Position numbers and translations under genes: made by a program. From Thecamonas trahens ATCC 50062 (Eukaryota; Apusozoa; Apusomonadida; Apusomonadidae), in the NCBI RefSeq assembly GCF_000142905.1, contig NW_013657654.1:265281-329280 (forward strand): DNA of 64,000 nucleotides, given 5' to 3'. The first letter of the stretch is position 1; each line of letters starts with the position of its first letter. Below are positions 48,999-58,092 of the stretch, piece by piece. The notes under the pieces are model-generated. The model was not told the origin of the DNA and searched no databases. It saw only the letters and a program-made list of their open reading frames with translations.

Positions 48999-50029
48999 GC
49001 CTCCCGGACAGAGCAGATGGACGGACGGAAGGAGGGAGGGACGGACGCAGGGGGTGGTGGATGTGTGGGTTGGTAAGGGGGTGGTGGAAAGTGGGGGGAC
49101 GTGGAGTGTGTCCACTCCTTGCCCCTCCGCCCTCCCCACTGCCGTGGTCCACTGCTGTTTGGCGCCGTTGCTGCTTTTGTCAATCGTTTGGCGCCGCCTT
49201 TTAGTCTCGTTTGCGCCTTTTTGCTCCATTATTTCGACTCACGGACTCTGTCTTCCCGCTCCTGACAGGGGTTGTGGTGGGTGTGGTGGTGTCTGAAGAG
49301 CGCGATGGCATGGGTTTGGTGGTGATTATTTAGTAGTAGGCAATGGTGGCTTGATGGTGGTGGAGGAGGTGGCGTAGATCGAGACCGTGGCCCGCAAAAT
49401 CTGCACAACACCATGCGTGCCCTGGAGCTGCAGGCGACGAGCACAGACATCGTACCCTGCGAGCATGCTCGATGGCGACGGTGGCGGCGCTTAACAGCAG
49501 GCGGGCTCAGAGAGCAGCAGCAGAGTGGTGGTGGAGAGTGTCAGCCCGTCGCCGTCAACGTGACCTTTTTCGGCACACGCGCAGGCACAACATGACATCG
49601 AGGAGGCATTGCACAGCACAGACGAGTTTAGCAGATGTGGATGGAGACAGGGCGGAAGTATGACACAGGCACATATCTCTATGTCTCACTGGGGAGGCTA
49701 TGTGTATCCACATGTTTACGGGCCTTGGTTCTCCTCGGCATCTCACGCAGCCGACTTTTTCCACAGCCTTTCCATTGAACCACGCCAAGCAACTGCCTCC
49801 CTTCCCGTTTTGCAGATCGCTCCCTCATCACCAACCCAATCTGCCCACTCGCATGCCCGGGGCACATGTCTCGAAAGCAACGACTGTTTGCCACCATCAT
49901 CTCAAGCGCTGCCCCCCCCCCTCCCTCCCACACACCCACACACAGGCACCCACTCCACCCACCGCCAACCTCACTCACCACGCACCACCCACCCATATAT
50001 ACATATACACATAGACAGGGGAGCGGACA
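48999..50029. other. Intergenic region, no gene seen
   Basis: G/A-rich at 49015-49100 (C/T-rich on the doublecortin coding strand), with C/A-rich tracts at 49905-49990 before the next start. Several open frames occur but show no conserved or typical protein sequence. Confidence 0.5.
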
Positions 50030-52262
50030 ATGAGCACGGGTATGCCCACGGCAAGGCGGCCGTCTCGGCGAGACCGACCCATTCTGGCCATTGCCGTCCT
50101 TCAGCAGCGGAGCCGAGACCAGGAGATGCTCCTGGCAGAGCACAGAATGAGCCGCTCGCTCCACCAGTCACAGGCATATCTCGATGCTACTGTGCCCAAT
50201 GCCACCACCACCACTGCCACTGCCACTGCCACTGCCACTGCCACTGCCACCGCCCATCATGATCCTGTCGCTGTCCGTGATCCCGATGCTCATCGTGACG
50301 ACATGTCGCTGCCTGCGCCAGTTGATGCTGCGGACGATGGTGATGGCGCGGCAGTCGCTGGTTCCCTTGGTGACAGCGAGTCTGCTGGCGGTACGCCGAG
50401 CAAGTCTGGAGCGCCGGCGCGGATGGCGCCGCCGCCGAAACCATCACGAGCTGCAAAGCCACCAAAGCCGGCCAGACTTCCCGCCGCGCCTACTGGTGCC
50501 GCAGCTGCCCCTGATGCTTCCATCGGTGGGCCCATTGTCCGCTCGTCATCGCTGAGCAAGAAGAGCGGCGACACGTTGCTTGTCCACGGAACCGGCCCAG
50601 CCGCCGCACGTCCGGTCGGCCGCATCACTCGTCGTTCTCGGACAGTCGGGCCGACGTCAAGCTCGCCAGCAGCAGAGGCGCCGGCAAAGCGAACTCCGCC
50701 GCGAAAACCGAGCAAGTCGGCCAAGCCACCGTTGCCGCGTCCGGTGCTGCCTGAGGGCGAGAATGATGATGATGATGACGACGACGAAGATGACGACGAC
50801 GATGACGGAGATTCAAGCGCAGCTGGTAACGACGCCACTTCGGAGGCTAGAGACAAGGCGATGAGGGAGAGTGTGTGCATGTCCATGATGGCCAATCCGT
50901 ACTTTGTAGTGCCCGGCCTCGAGGATGAGATGGAGGAGGTACCGGCCGCTGCGCCCCCATCGGCCAAAGACTTGGCACCGCGCGGCGGAGGCATCACTGC
51001 CCTCCCCGAAGCAAGCTGGCTGCAGGGCGAGCTCAGGGCTGCCCTTGACGAAGAGTACGTTTCGCCGGCAGAGATGCGTCGCCGGCGAACGTATGCACAG
51101 GACGCGTTTGCGGTCCTCTCGCCGAAGGGGATGAACGCCAAGGAGATGCGCAAGCGCGAGCAGACCCGCCGCAAGGTGGCCAAGAACCCGACCCGGTACT
51201 TTGCCAAGTTCCTCTCGGCCGTCGAAAAGGGCGCACAGGCCCGAGCCGTCATGCTCCTCGCCTGCGGCGTGGTCACCACTCAGCAGCTTCCCAGCGGCTG
51301 GACCGCACTCCACACCGCCGCTGCTTGCAACCGCGCCGCCATTCTCAAGATCATGCTCAACATCGGCAACACCATCCTATACATCGACGCCGCTACCACC
51401 GACGGCATGACACCACTTCACATTGCCGCCCGTGACAACGCGCCTGCCGCCGTCCGCACACTTCTCGACCACGGCGCATCCATCCTGCCGGACGCGCAGG
51501 GTCGGCTCCCACACGACATTGCCATCGAGCATCGCTGCGGCGGCGCGCTCGAGGTTCTGCACAACGCCACGTGTGTCTTTGGCCGCGAGTTGACCTCATC
51601 GGTCGCCCGCGACCACTCGCACGTCCCCAGCATCCTCCGTGACTTGATGATGACCCTATTGGAGAGTCCCAACGCGCTCACCACGAGGCGTCTTTCGTAA
51701 GTCTGCCCGGAAGGCCTCGCTCGACATCCTGCGTGCCCTGTACGACCGTGGTTACGGCGAGGTCGACCTCACCAAGCTCCTCTCAGAGCTCGGCGACGTG
51801 ACCCACACGTGCGCCCATGCCATGAAGCTCTTCTTTGTCGAGCTCCCCACCCCGCTCGTCCCGCCGGCCTTCTTTGAGGCTGCCGGCCAGCTTGGCCAGC
51901 AGGTCATCTCGTTTGGCCTCGACTCGGAGCCAGCCTCGTGGCCGGCGCAGGATCTAGACTCCCGCGCCACAGACTGCCGCGCCATCCTCGCCGCTGTCTC
52001 GGGTGTCATCCTTGCCGAGCTCCCTGTCGAGCACCGCAAAGTCCTCCGCGCCCTCCTGCTCTTCCTCCGCTTCGCCTCGCTCCCAGTCCACTCTTCTTTG
52101 TCCAAGATGGGGGCCTCCAACCTCGCCCTCGTCATGGCGCCCAACATTCTTCGCTCGCCCGGCATTGACGCCCTCACAGAGCTGCAAATGTCCAAGCCAC
52201 TCAACGCGCTCATGACGTTTATGATCATCCACGTCCAGCACCTCGCCTTTGAGCGGCAGTAA
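50030..52262 (+). CDS. Ankyrin-repeat RhoGAP protein
   Basis: First frame 50030-51700: disordered N-terminus with an (ACTGCC)n-coded Ala/Thr repeat, Pro-rich SH3-ligand-like stretches (PPPKPSRAAKPPKPARLP, PPRKPSKSAKPPLPRPVLP), an Asp-run, a basic helix, then about three ankyrin repeats (GWTALHTAAACNRAAILKIML, GMTPLHIAARDNAPAAVRTLL). Second frame to 52262: a RhoGAP domain. It begins GVFRKSARKASLDIL with the arginine finger, then DVTHTCAHAMKLFFVELPTPLVP and KMGASNLALVMAPNILRSP with the conserved Asn. RhoGAPs speed GTP hydrolysis by Rho, Rac or Cdc42. The frames meet near 51687 (ACGAGGCGTC), where one base is in excess or two are missing; the RhoGAP start spans this point, so I join them. Confidence 0.75.
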
Positions 52263-52359
52263 AAGATATGTACACCCATCGCATCTACCACGTGCCACGG
52301 CGTGGCGCATGCGTGTCTGGCGAACCGATGACGCCATCGCGCCATGCCATGTCATCCCC

Positions 52360-52926
52360 TCACCAGTCACAAGCCAGACCCATGACAGCGGCGACGGCCT
52401 CTATGCCGACCTTGTCGATGTCGGTGAAGCGAGCACGATGCGGCGAGTCGATATCAATGACAGCAACAAGCTTGCCCTCTGCATCGAGAACAGGAACCAC
52501 GATCTCTGACTCGGAGGCACAATCACAGGCAATGTGACCTGGGAACTCGTGCACGTTGGGCACGAGCTGTGTGGCGACCTGTTCGGCGGCGGAGCCAACG
52601 ACACCCTTTCCAAAGGGAATGGTAGCTCTTGCGGCACCACCTTGAAAGGGACCAAGGATGCACTTGCGGGCTTCGAGGTCGACGCGGTAGAAACCCGCCC
52701 AGTTGGTGTACTGCTCGCCCGGTGCTCCAAACTGGCTCATCCAACCATTAAGCGTCTCAAAGATAACCGCAGCCGCATTGGCCATGTTCGCCACTTTGTC
52801 ACGCTGTCCGCTCACCACGCCGCCCACGTCCGCCACAAGTGCCTCGTACTTGCTCGCCGCATCGGGAATGTCACTCGCCCGGAGGAGGTCTCCACTCTCG
52901 TTGTGATCCTGCACCTCGTCAGTCAT
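52360..52926 (-). CDS. Free methionine-(R)-sulfoxide reductase (GAF domain), copy 1
   Basis: 188 residues from ATG 52926. A GAF domain of the fRMsr (YebR) type is clear: NWAGFYRV, LGPFQGG, IPFGKGVVGSA, NVHEFPGHIACD, SESEIVVPVLD and VAVIDIDSPHRARF. The enzyme reduces free Met-R-sulfoxide with thioredoxin. The bacterial and yeast enzymes use three cysteines. Here the catalytic one in HIACD is present (Cys134), but those expected in the segment after GPFQG and in GKGVxG are Ala/Arg and Val. Other cysteines are at 89, 136 (giving CDC) and 186. The C-terminus (GLACDW) differs from copy 2 (GLAGST). It may be an assembly duplicate of copy 2 rather than a second gene. Confidence 0.85.
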   Translation of the reverse strand: MTDEVQDHNESGDLLRASDIPDAASKYEALVADVGGVVSGQRDKVANMANAAAVIFETLNGWMSQFGAPGEQYTNWAGFYRVDLEARKCILGPFQGGAARATIPFGKGVVGSAAEQVATQLVPNVHEFPGHIACDCASESEIVVPVLDAEGKLVAVIDIDSPHRARFTDIDKVGIEAVAAVMGLACDW

Positions 52927-53072
52927 ACGTTTGCTTCTGATCCTGCTCACTGCTGTTGTCGTCGAGTGAGGTCTGCCCGCAGTTCCGCAACCAATCTCGA
53001 TGGCAAATGCCGCAAGTCACATGTGGTCGCCCCGACCTGGCTCGTCTGCTTGGGAGATTTCCTCGCATCTAC

Positions 53073-53172
53073 NNNNNNNNNNNNNNNNNNNNNNNNNNNN
53101 NNNNNNNNNNNNNNNNNNNNNNNNNNNNNNNNNNNNNNNNNNNNNNNNNNNNNNNNNNNNNNNNNNNNNNNN
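53073..53172. other. Scaffold gap (100 Ns)
   Basis: Exactly 100 undetermined bases, a conventional placeholder length, between the two fRMsr copies. Confidence 1.
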
Positions 53173-53739
53173 TCAGGTGGAGCCAGCCAGACCCATGACA
53201 GCGGCGACGGCCTCTATGCCGACCTTGTCGATGTCGGTGAAGCGAGCACGATGCGGCGAGTCGATATCAATGACAGCAACAAGCTTGCCCTCTGCATCGA
53301 GAACAGGAACCACGATCTCTGACTCGGAGGCACAATCACAGGCAATGTGACCTGGGAACTCGTGCACGTTGGGCACGAGCTGTGTGGCGACCTGTTCGGC
53401 GGCGGAGCCAACGACACCCTTTCCAAAGGGAATGGTAGCTCTTGCGGCACCACCTTGAAAGGGACCAAGGATGCACTTGCGGGCTTCGAGGTCGACGCGG
53501 TAGAAACCCGCCCAGTTGGTGTACTGCTCGCCCGGTGCTCCAAACTGGCTCATCCAACCATTAAGCGTCTCAAAGATAACCGCAGCCGCATTGGCCATGT
53601 TCGCCACTTTGTCACGCTGTCCGCTCACCACGCCGCCCACGTCCGCCACAAGTGCCTCGTACTTGCTCGCCGCATCGGGAATGTCACTCGCCCGGAGGAG
53701 GTCTCCACTCTCGTTGTGATCCTGCACCTCGTCAGTCAT
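53173..53739 (-). CDS. Free methionine-(R)-sulfoxide reductase, copy 2
   Basis: 188 residues, identical to copy 1 except for the last residues (GLAGST), where sequence next to the gap takes over. It has the same cysteine set: catalytic-type Cys134 and Cys136 in HIACDCAS, with no Cys in GKGVVG. This copy is joined to unique sequence on its 5' side, whereas copy 1 is joined to unique sequence on its 3' side. Together they would make one complete locus, so there may be a single gene. Confidence 0.8.
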   Translation of the reverse strand: MTDEVQDHNESGDLLRASDIPDAASKYEALVADVGGVVSGQRDKVANMANAAAVIFETLNGWMSQFGAPGEQYTNWAGFYRVDLEARKCILGPFQGGAARATIPFGKGVVGSAAEQVATQLVPNVHEFPGHIACDCASESEIVVPVLDAEGKLVAVIDIDSPHRARFTDIDKVGIEAVAAVMGLAGST

Positions 53740-54051
53740 ACGTTTGCTTCTGATCCTGCTCACTGCTGTTGTCGTCGAGTGAGGTCTGCCCGCAGTTCCG
53801 CAACCAATCTCGATGGCAAATGCCGCAAGTCACATGTGGTCGCCCCGACCTGGCTCGTCTGCTTGGGAGATTTCCTCGCATCTACTGCGCTGACCTGCAG
53901 TGCCAGCACACCATGCCGATTGGCACAGTGCCAGCACACCATGCCGATTGGCACATTCCGCGCCGCATGCTCGCATGGATGTAACACGGCTGGCTGACTC
54001 GGTTCATTAGAGCATGTCTCGCGCCGCCGACGTCCATGATCGCTGCTTGAT
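53740..54051. other. Upstream region of fRMsr with a 28-bp tandem repeat
   Basis: Two copies of a 28-base unit (TGCCAGCACACCATGCCGAT...) lie at 53901-53956. Nothing else notable; the region separates fRMsr from the 3' end of the RhoGAP-SH3 gene. Confidence 0.7.
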
Positions 54052-56910
54052 CTACACTCCATGGCGCGACCGCCAGAATCGGATCGCCGAGGTGACAGCT
54101 GTGGAGAGCGCCTGAGCCCGCTCGCGGAGGGTAGTGCGCTGAGGCTCGTGCGCCGCCCGCGCCGTTGTCGGCATGGTCATGGCAAACTTGACCAGCGCAA
54201 CAGCGTGGCCTTCGACGTCGTACGCAGCGTTGGTCTCAGAATCGAGCGCCCGCTTGATGGCCTTGACGTTGGTTCCGACGCCCTGCAGCGCGGCCGTGAA
54301 CTCGCCCTCGGGCAAGTACCGCCCGGGATCGCTCAGCACCGCCACAGACTTGCCCAGCTCGTCGGCGAGCGCGTTGAGCGACGCCAGCTGTGATGCTGCC
54401 AGCGACGGCGGCGCGGTCGGCTCGCGCGCCGACGGCCGGCGGCTGGCCGCCGCAGAGCCCGAGAGCCCAGACGCGAGCTCGGCTTCGAGCGCGTTGAGCT
54501 CATCCTCGAGCGACATCCCGCCCGCGCCCCCGCCAGGGCCGGACGCTGTCGCCGAGTACACCGGCGCCGACGCCTGCCGATGCGACGGGATTACCGGCGC
54601 AACAGGCGGAAGTCCCGCCCCCGCCGACGCCGCAACCGGGTAGCCTGCAATTGATGCCCGCGAGCCAGCCGTCCCACCTCCGCCCCCGCCGGCGGCCAGC
54701 TTGATGTTGGCCTGCTGGAGCTCTGCCCGCAGCGAGTCGACCTCGCGGTTCTTGGCCTCGGCCAGCTTCAACCGTCGCGTCAGGTCCTGCGCAATGGCAG
54801 CCAGCCGCCGCGTCTCGTCCTTGGCCTTGGCCACCGCCGCCGAGTTGGCAGCCGGATCGGCCGCGGGCACCGCATGCGCCGATCGCGCCGCATTGGTCGC
54901 GGTCTCCAGCTCCTTCTGGAGCCGTGTCCGCTCCTGCACCAGGTGGTTGACCTGGAGCTGGAGCGTGTCGGTCTCGGCTAGCTTTGCCCGCGCCCGCTGC
55001 AGTTCCAGCCGGGTCTCGATCAGCTCCGACTGCGCCGCCTCGACACCCGAGTTGAGCGAGGCCTTGATTGACTGCGCAGACTTGGCCGACTCGTCCTCCA
55101 GTCGCGCCACCCGCGCCTTCAGCGCCGCGTTCGCATCACGCGTCGCCTTCAGCTCGCCCACAGCCTTCTTCAACAGCGAGTTGAGCCGCCGCTCTTCGTT
55201 GCGCATGTTGACCTCGTTGGCCTCGTACTCCGCAACACCAATCTCCAGGTCACGGATCTTGGACTTGAGAGCACGAACCTCGGCCTCGGACGCCGCAAGC
55301 GTCTCAGAGACCTCGCTCTTCTGTTGCCGGATCGATGCAAGCTCTGCAGACAGCTCGCCGCGCTCCGCCAGCGACGAGCTCTCAGACTCGATGATCCGCC
55401 CGCGCAGCGTCTTGAGCTCAGCCTCCTTGACCGACAGCTTCTCGTCGAGTTCGACCCGCTCACGCTCCAGCTTCTTGGCCTTGGCCTGCACGTCGACCAC
55501 AAGGTCATCCAGCCGGGCCGAGTGCTTCACCAGTCCGTCGTACGACCGCCTCAGCTCGCGGAACCGCTTGCCGTCCTCATCCATCATGATTCGCAGCCGG
55601 TCGACCTCGGCCATCACCGCCTTTTTGCCGATCCCACCCATTGTCGTCCGCGTCGCCGCTCGCACATCCAGTCGCGCCTGGTCGCTCGCGCTTACCACCT
55701 GGCTCGGCGCCGCGCTTTCCTTCGCAGCCGCCACGTCCGCACGGGGTTCGTCCTTGGAGTTGGCCGGCACAGGCTTGGTTGCCTTGGCCGGCGCGGGCTT
55801 GGCGGCTTTGGCCGGCGTGGGCTTGGCGGCCTTGGCCGGCGTAGGCTCGCTTGCCGCCTCAGCTGCCGGCTCCGGCGGTGCCGCAGCCTCCCGCTCCGGA
55901 TCAGCCAGTACGGCCGGCAGAGCCGGCGGCGGACCGACGAGCACATCCGGCTCGGCCGTCACCGCCAGCGCCTCGGACACAATCTTTTCGACCTCGTCTA
56001 GCACTGGCTGCGAGGCCGTAGTGCCGTCGGCCTCACCGGTCACCGGCATGGAAGGCGAGCCGTTGCCCTCCTTGAGAACGAGGAAAATCTTGACGTAGTT
56101 GTGCGGAAAGATGCCAATCATGCCGTTGCAGTTGCCCTCCCACCAGCCATCGTCGTCCTTGTGAATGACAAAGAGAAAGGCCTCGGCATCAAACGAGAGT
56201 TCGCCCTCGTACTGAGCCGCGTACGGAAACTGCGCCTGCGCCACCGCAATGTACTCAAAAGGACCGGCCAGCGGCGGTTCGAAAAACGTCTCGTTACCGA
56301 TCTCGATCAGGTCCGACGTGATCTGGTTAATGTGCGGAGTGTACTGGACCGTGGCCATCATCGACGCCCCGGGCGCCCGCAGGATGTTGGGCCCAATCAC
56401 CGTCGCCAGGTTCGCCACGCCCATCTTGTTCACCGCCGAAAACTGCTGAACCCGGAAGAGAAACGCACACAAGTGCCGCAGCAAGTCGCGGTGTGGCTTG
56501 GGCAGCGCCGCATACAGCGCACGGTACAGGTCGCGCCGCGTCGCCAGAGAGTCTGCCGCCCCGGCCGCGATCCACCCATGGAAGAGCGAGAACGTCAGCA
56601 GCGGCTCGGTGAGCTCACGGAGATACAGCTTGAAGAGCCCCGCCACAACATGCGGATCGTTGGTCTCAAACAAGTCCGGATCTCCACCCGAGTCGTACTC
56701 GGCCCTGAGCGCGTTGATCTTGGACTGGGCGCCCGAGAGGCGAAACACACCCTCTGCCTCGAGCCCTTCAGCATCCAAGAACTCGATGCAGCGATCAACC
56801 ACCGCCGGCAGCTCATAAGCAAAACCATCTCTAGCCAGACCCTCTTCCAGACTCACACCAAACAGCTTTGTCCCAGCCGCAGCCACCGGTCCATCACCAG
56901 TAGATGACAT
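54052..56910 (-). CDS. RhoGAP-SH3-coiled-coil protein
   Basis: 952 residues from ATG 56910. The RhoGAP domain spans ~17-205: GVFRLSG with the arginine finger at 57, GLFKLYLRELTEPLLTF, and NKMGVANLATVIGPNILRAP. An SH3 domain follows at ~226-275 (AQFPYAAQYEGELSFD, DDDGWWEGN, GIFPHNYVKI) with the ALYDY-like, WW and PxNY elements. Then comes an Ala/Pro/Lys repeat region (KPTPAKAAKPAPAKATKP), a coiled coil (~440-730), and a final helical module (~840-952) with ELGKSVAVLSDPGRYLP. It should switch off a Rho-family GTPase at sites chosen by the SH3. The nearby ankyrin-RhoGAP has Pro-rich SH3 ligands. The frame upstream reads through CAC/CAG and GGA repeats and is left out. Confidence 0.85.
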   Translation of the reverse strand: MSSTGDGPVAAAGTKLFGVSLEEGLARDGFAYELPAVVDRCIEFLDAEGLEAEGVFRLSGAQSKINALRAEYDSGGDPDLFETNDPHVVAGLFKLYLRELTEPLLTFSLFHGWIAAGAADSLATRRDLYRALYAALPKPHRDLLRHLCAFLFRVQQFSAVNKMGVANLATVIGPNILRAPGASMMATVQYTPHINQITSDLIEIGNETFFEPPLAGPFEYIAVAQAQFPYAAQYEGELSFDAEAFLFVIHKDDDGWWEGNCNGMIGIFPHNYVKIFLVLKEGNGSPSMPVTGEADGTTASQPVLDEVEKIVSEALAVTAEPDVLVGPPPALPAVLADPEREAAAPPEPAAEAASEPTPAKAAKPTPAKAAKPAPAKATKPVPANSKDEPRADVAAAKESAAPSQVVSASDQARLDVRAATRTTMGGIGKKAVMAEVDRLRIMMDEDGKRFRELRRSYDGLVKHSARLDDLVVDVQAKAKKLERERVELDEKLSVKEAELKTLRGRIIESESSSLAERGELSAELASIRQQKSEVSETLAASEAEVRALKSKIRDLEIGVAEYEANEVNMRNEERRLNSLLKKAVGELKATRDANAALKARVARLEDESAKSAQSIKASLNSGVEAAQSELIETRLELQRARAKLAETDTLQLQVNHLVQERTRLQKELETATNAARSAHAVPAADPAANSAAVAKAKDETRRLAAIAQDLTRRLKLAEAKNREVDSLRAELQQANIKLAAGGGGGGTAGSRASIAGYPVAASAGAGLPPVAPVIPSHRQASAPVYSATASGPGGGAGGMSLEDELNALEAELASGLSGSAAASRRPSAREPTAPPSLAASQLASLNALADELGKSVAVLSDPGRYLPEGEFTAALQGVGTNVKAIKRALDSETNAAYDVEGHAVALVKFAMTMPTTARAAHEPQRTTLRERAQALSTAVTSAIRFWRSRHGV

Positions 56911-58092
56911 ACGGATGGAATCAGGGCGTCTCCCGTTTTGGCTCAAAAGGAGGCGTGTGTGTGTGTGTGTGGCCTGCGCAGCACCACCACCACCACCACC
57001 ACCAGCAGCAGCAGCAGCAGCAGCAGCAGACGAACGAACGAGTTCAGTGTCGAACAGGGGAGAGGCCATTCGAGCATATGCATACACGGAGCATGTCAAG
57101 TAGTACATGTATGATGTGAGTAGGAACGGTGTGGACGGTGGGAGGAGGAGGAGGAGGAGGAGGAGGAGGAGGAGGGAGAGGCCAAGTTGGCGACACCTGC
57201 GTTTCCCTCGAATTGTCGCTTCCGGCCCGCCACAGCCATAGACAACTTGACCTCTACATGCAACACCCAAGCAGAACAACCTTCCACAACACAACATACA
57301 TAGTTGCAAACGCAACAAATACCATCTCTTCAATTATGGTCCTCACCACTACAACCATGACCACGCTAGAGTTCTACAACCACCTCCCCCCCTCCCCTTC
57401 CCTTCCCTTCCACCGACCCAGTCCCTTCGAGTAACAATGGATGAGACCATGTTTTATCAATGTTTTTCAATGGCCAAACATACCGTCAGTGCGTCACGTG
57501 GTGCGGTGCCATTCCTCGTGTGCCCAAATTGTCATGCCATTCCTGTTGAGCGGCAGATGGAAGCGGACGAGAGCGGCGGCAAATCATACAAGCACTCATG
57601 TTAGCGCTGCCGAGAATGGTGTCGAGGTCGAAGCGGCCGACGCGTACTGCCGTGGTCGTGTCGTGCTGACAGATGTAGCGCAGTGCCCAGCTCGCCTGAT
57701 GCCTGAGGGGGATGATGGGATAATCTGATCGTGAGAGTCTGGAGGCGTTTGTGGAGGCGAAATGCGTCGTAGCTGTCTATAAGTGCGACGAGGCAGTCGT
57801 AGCCATTGTTGTCCGAGGACGCCAAGCCCACATCGAGGCAGACACCCCGCGAGGTGTCACATCCGTCACCGTTCCTCGAGTGCGGCGGCCAAACGGCTTT
57901 TGCGGCGAAAATTTTGAATGTTTTGCGCGGCGCGCTCTTAAGCCGCTCTCAACGACCATAACGGCCTGACTGACCGCACACCTCACCCACATCTTCCCCC
58001 CCACCCCACCCCCCCCTTCCCCCTTTCTCCCTTTCTCCCTTCCCCTCTCCCCCAGTGCTGTGAGTGGTATCTGTTGAAACACAAAGGAGAAG
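56911..58092. other. Divergent intergenic region with trinucleotide and C/T tracts
   Basis: (CAC)n/(CAG)n at 56980-57030, (GGA)n at 57140-57175 (C/T-rich on the RhoGAP coding strand), C/T-rich tracts at 57385-57415 and 57995-58055. A short minus-strand frame at 57601-57831 (start MGLASSDNNGYDCLVALIDSY) has protein-like composition but no recognisable family, so I do not call it. The CCCAG at 58052-58056 could be an intron acceptor before the ATG at 58093. Confidence 0.5.

Larger units (their letters stand above)
52372..53885. repeat. 701-bp direct duplication flanking a gap
   Basis: Positions about 52372-53072 and 53185-53885 look identical over about 701 bases. The left copy ends exactly at the gap (53073) and the right copy starts 12 bases after it. 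This arrangement is typical of an unmerged contig overlap. Confidence 0.85.

Noticed and set aside
49609-50262. 217-residue plus-strand frame with a His/Cys repeat end
   Set aside because: It overlaps the start of the ankyrin-RhoGAP in another frame, and its repeat is the (ACTGCC)n tract read out of frame.
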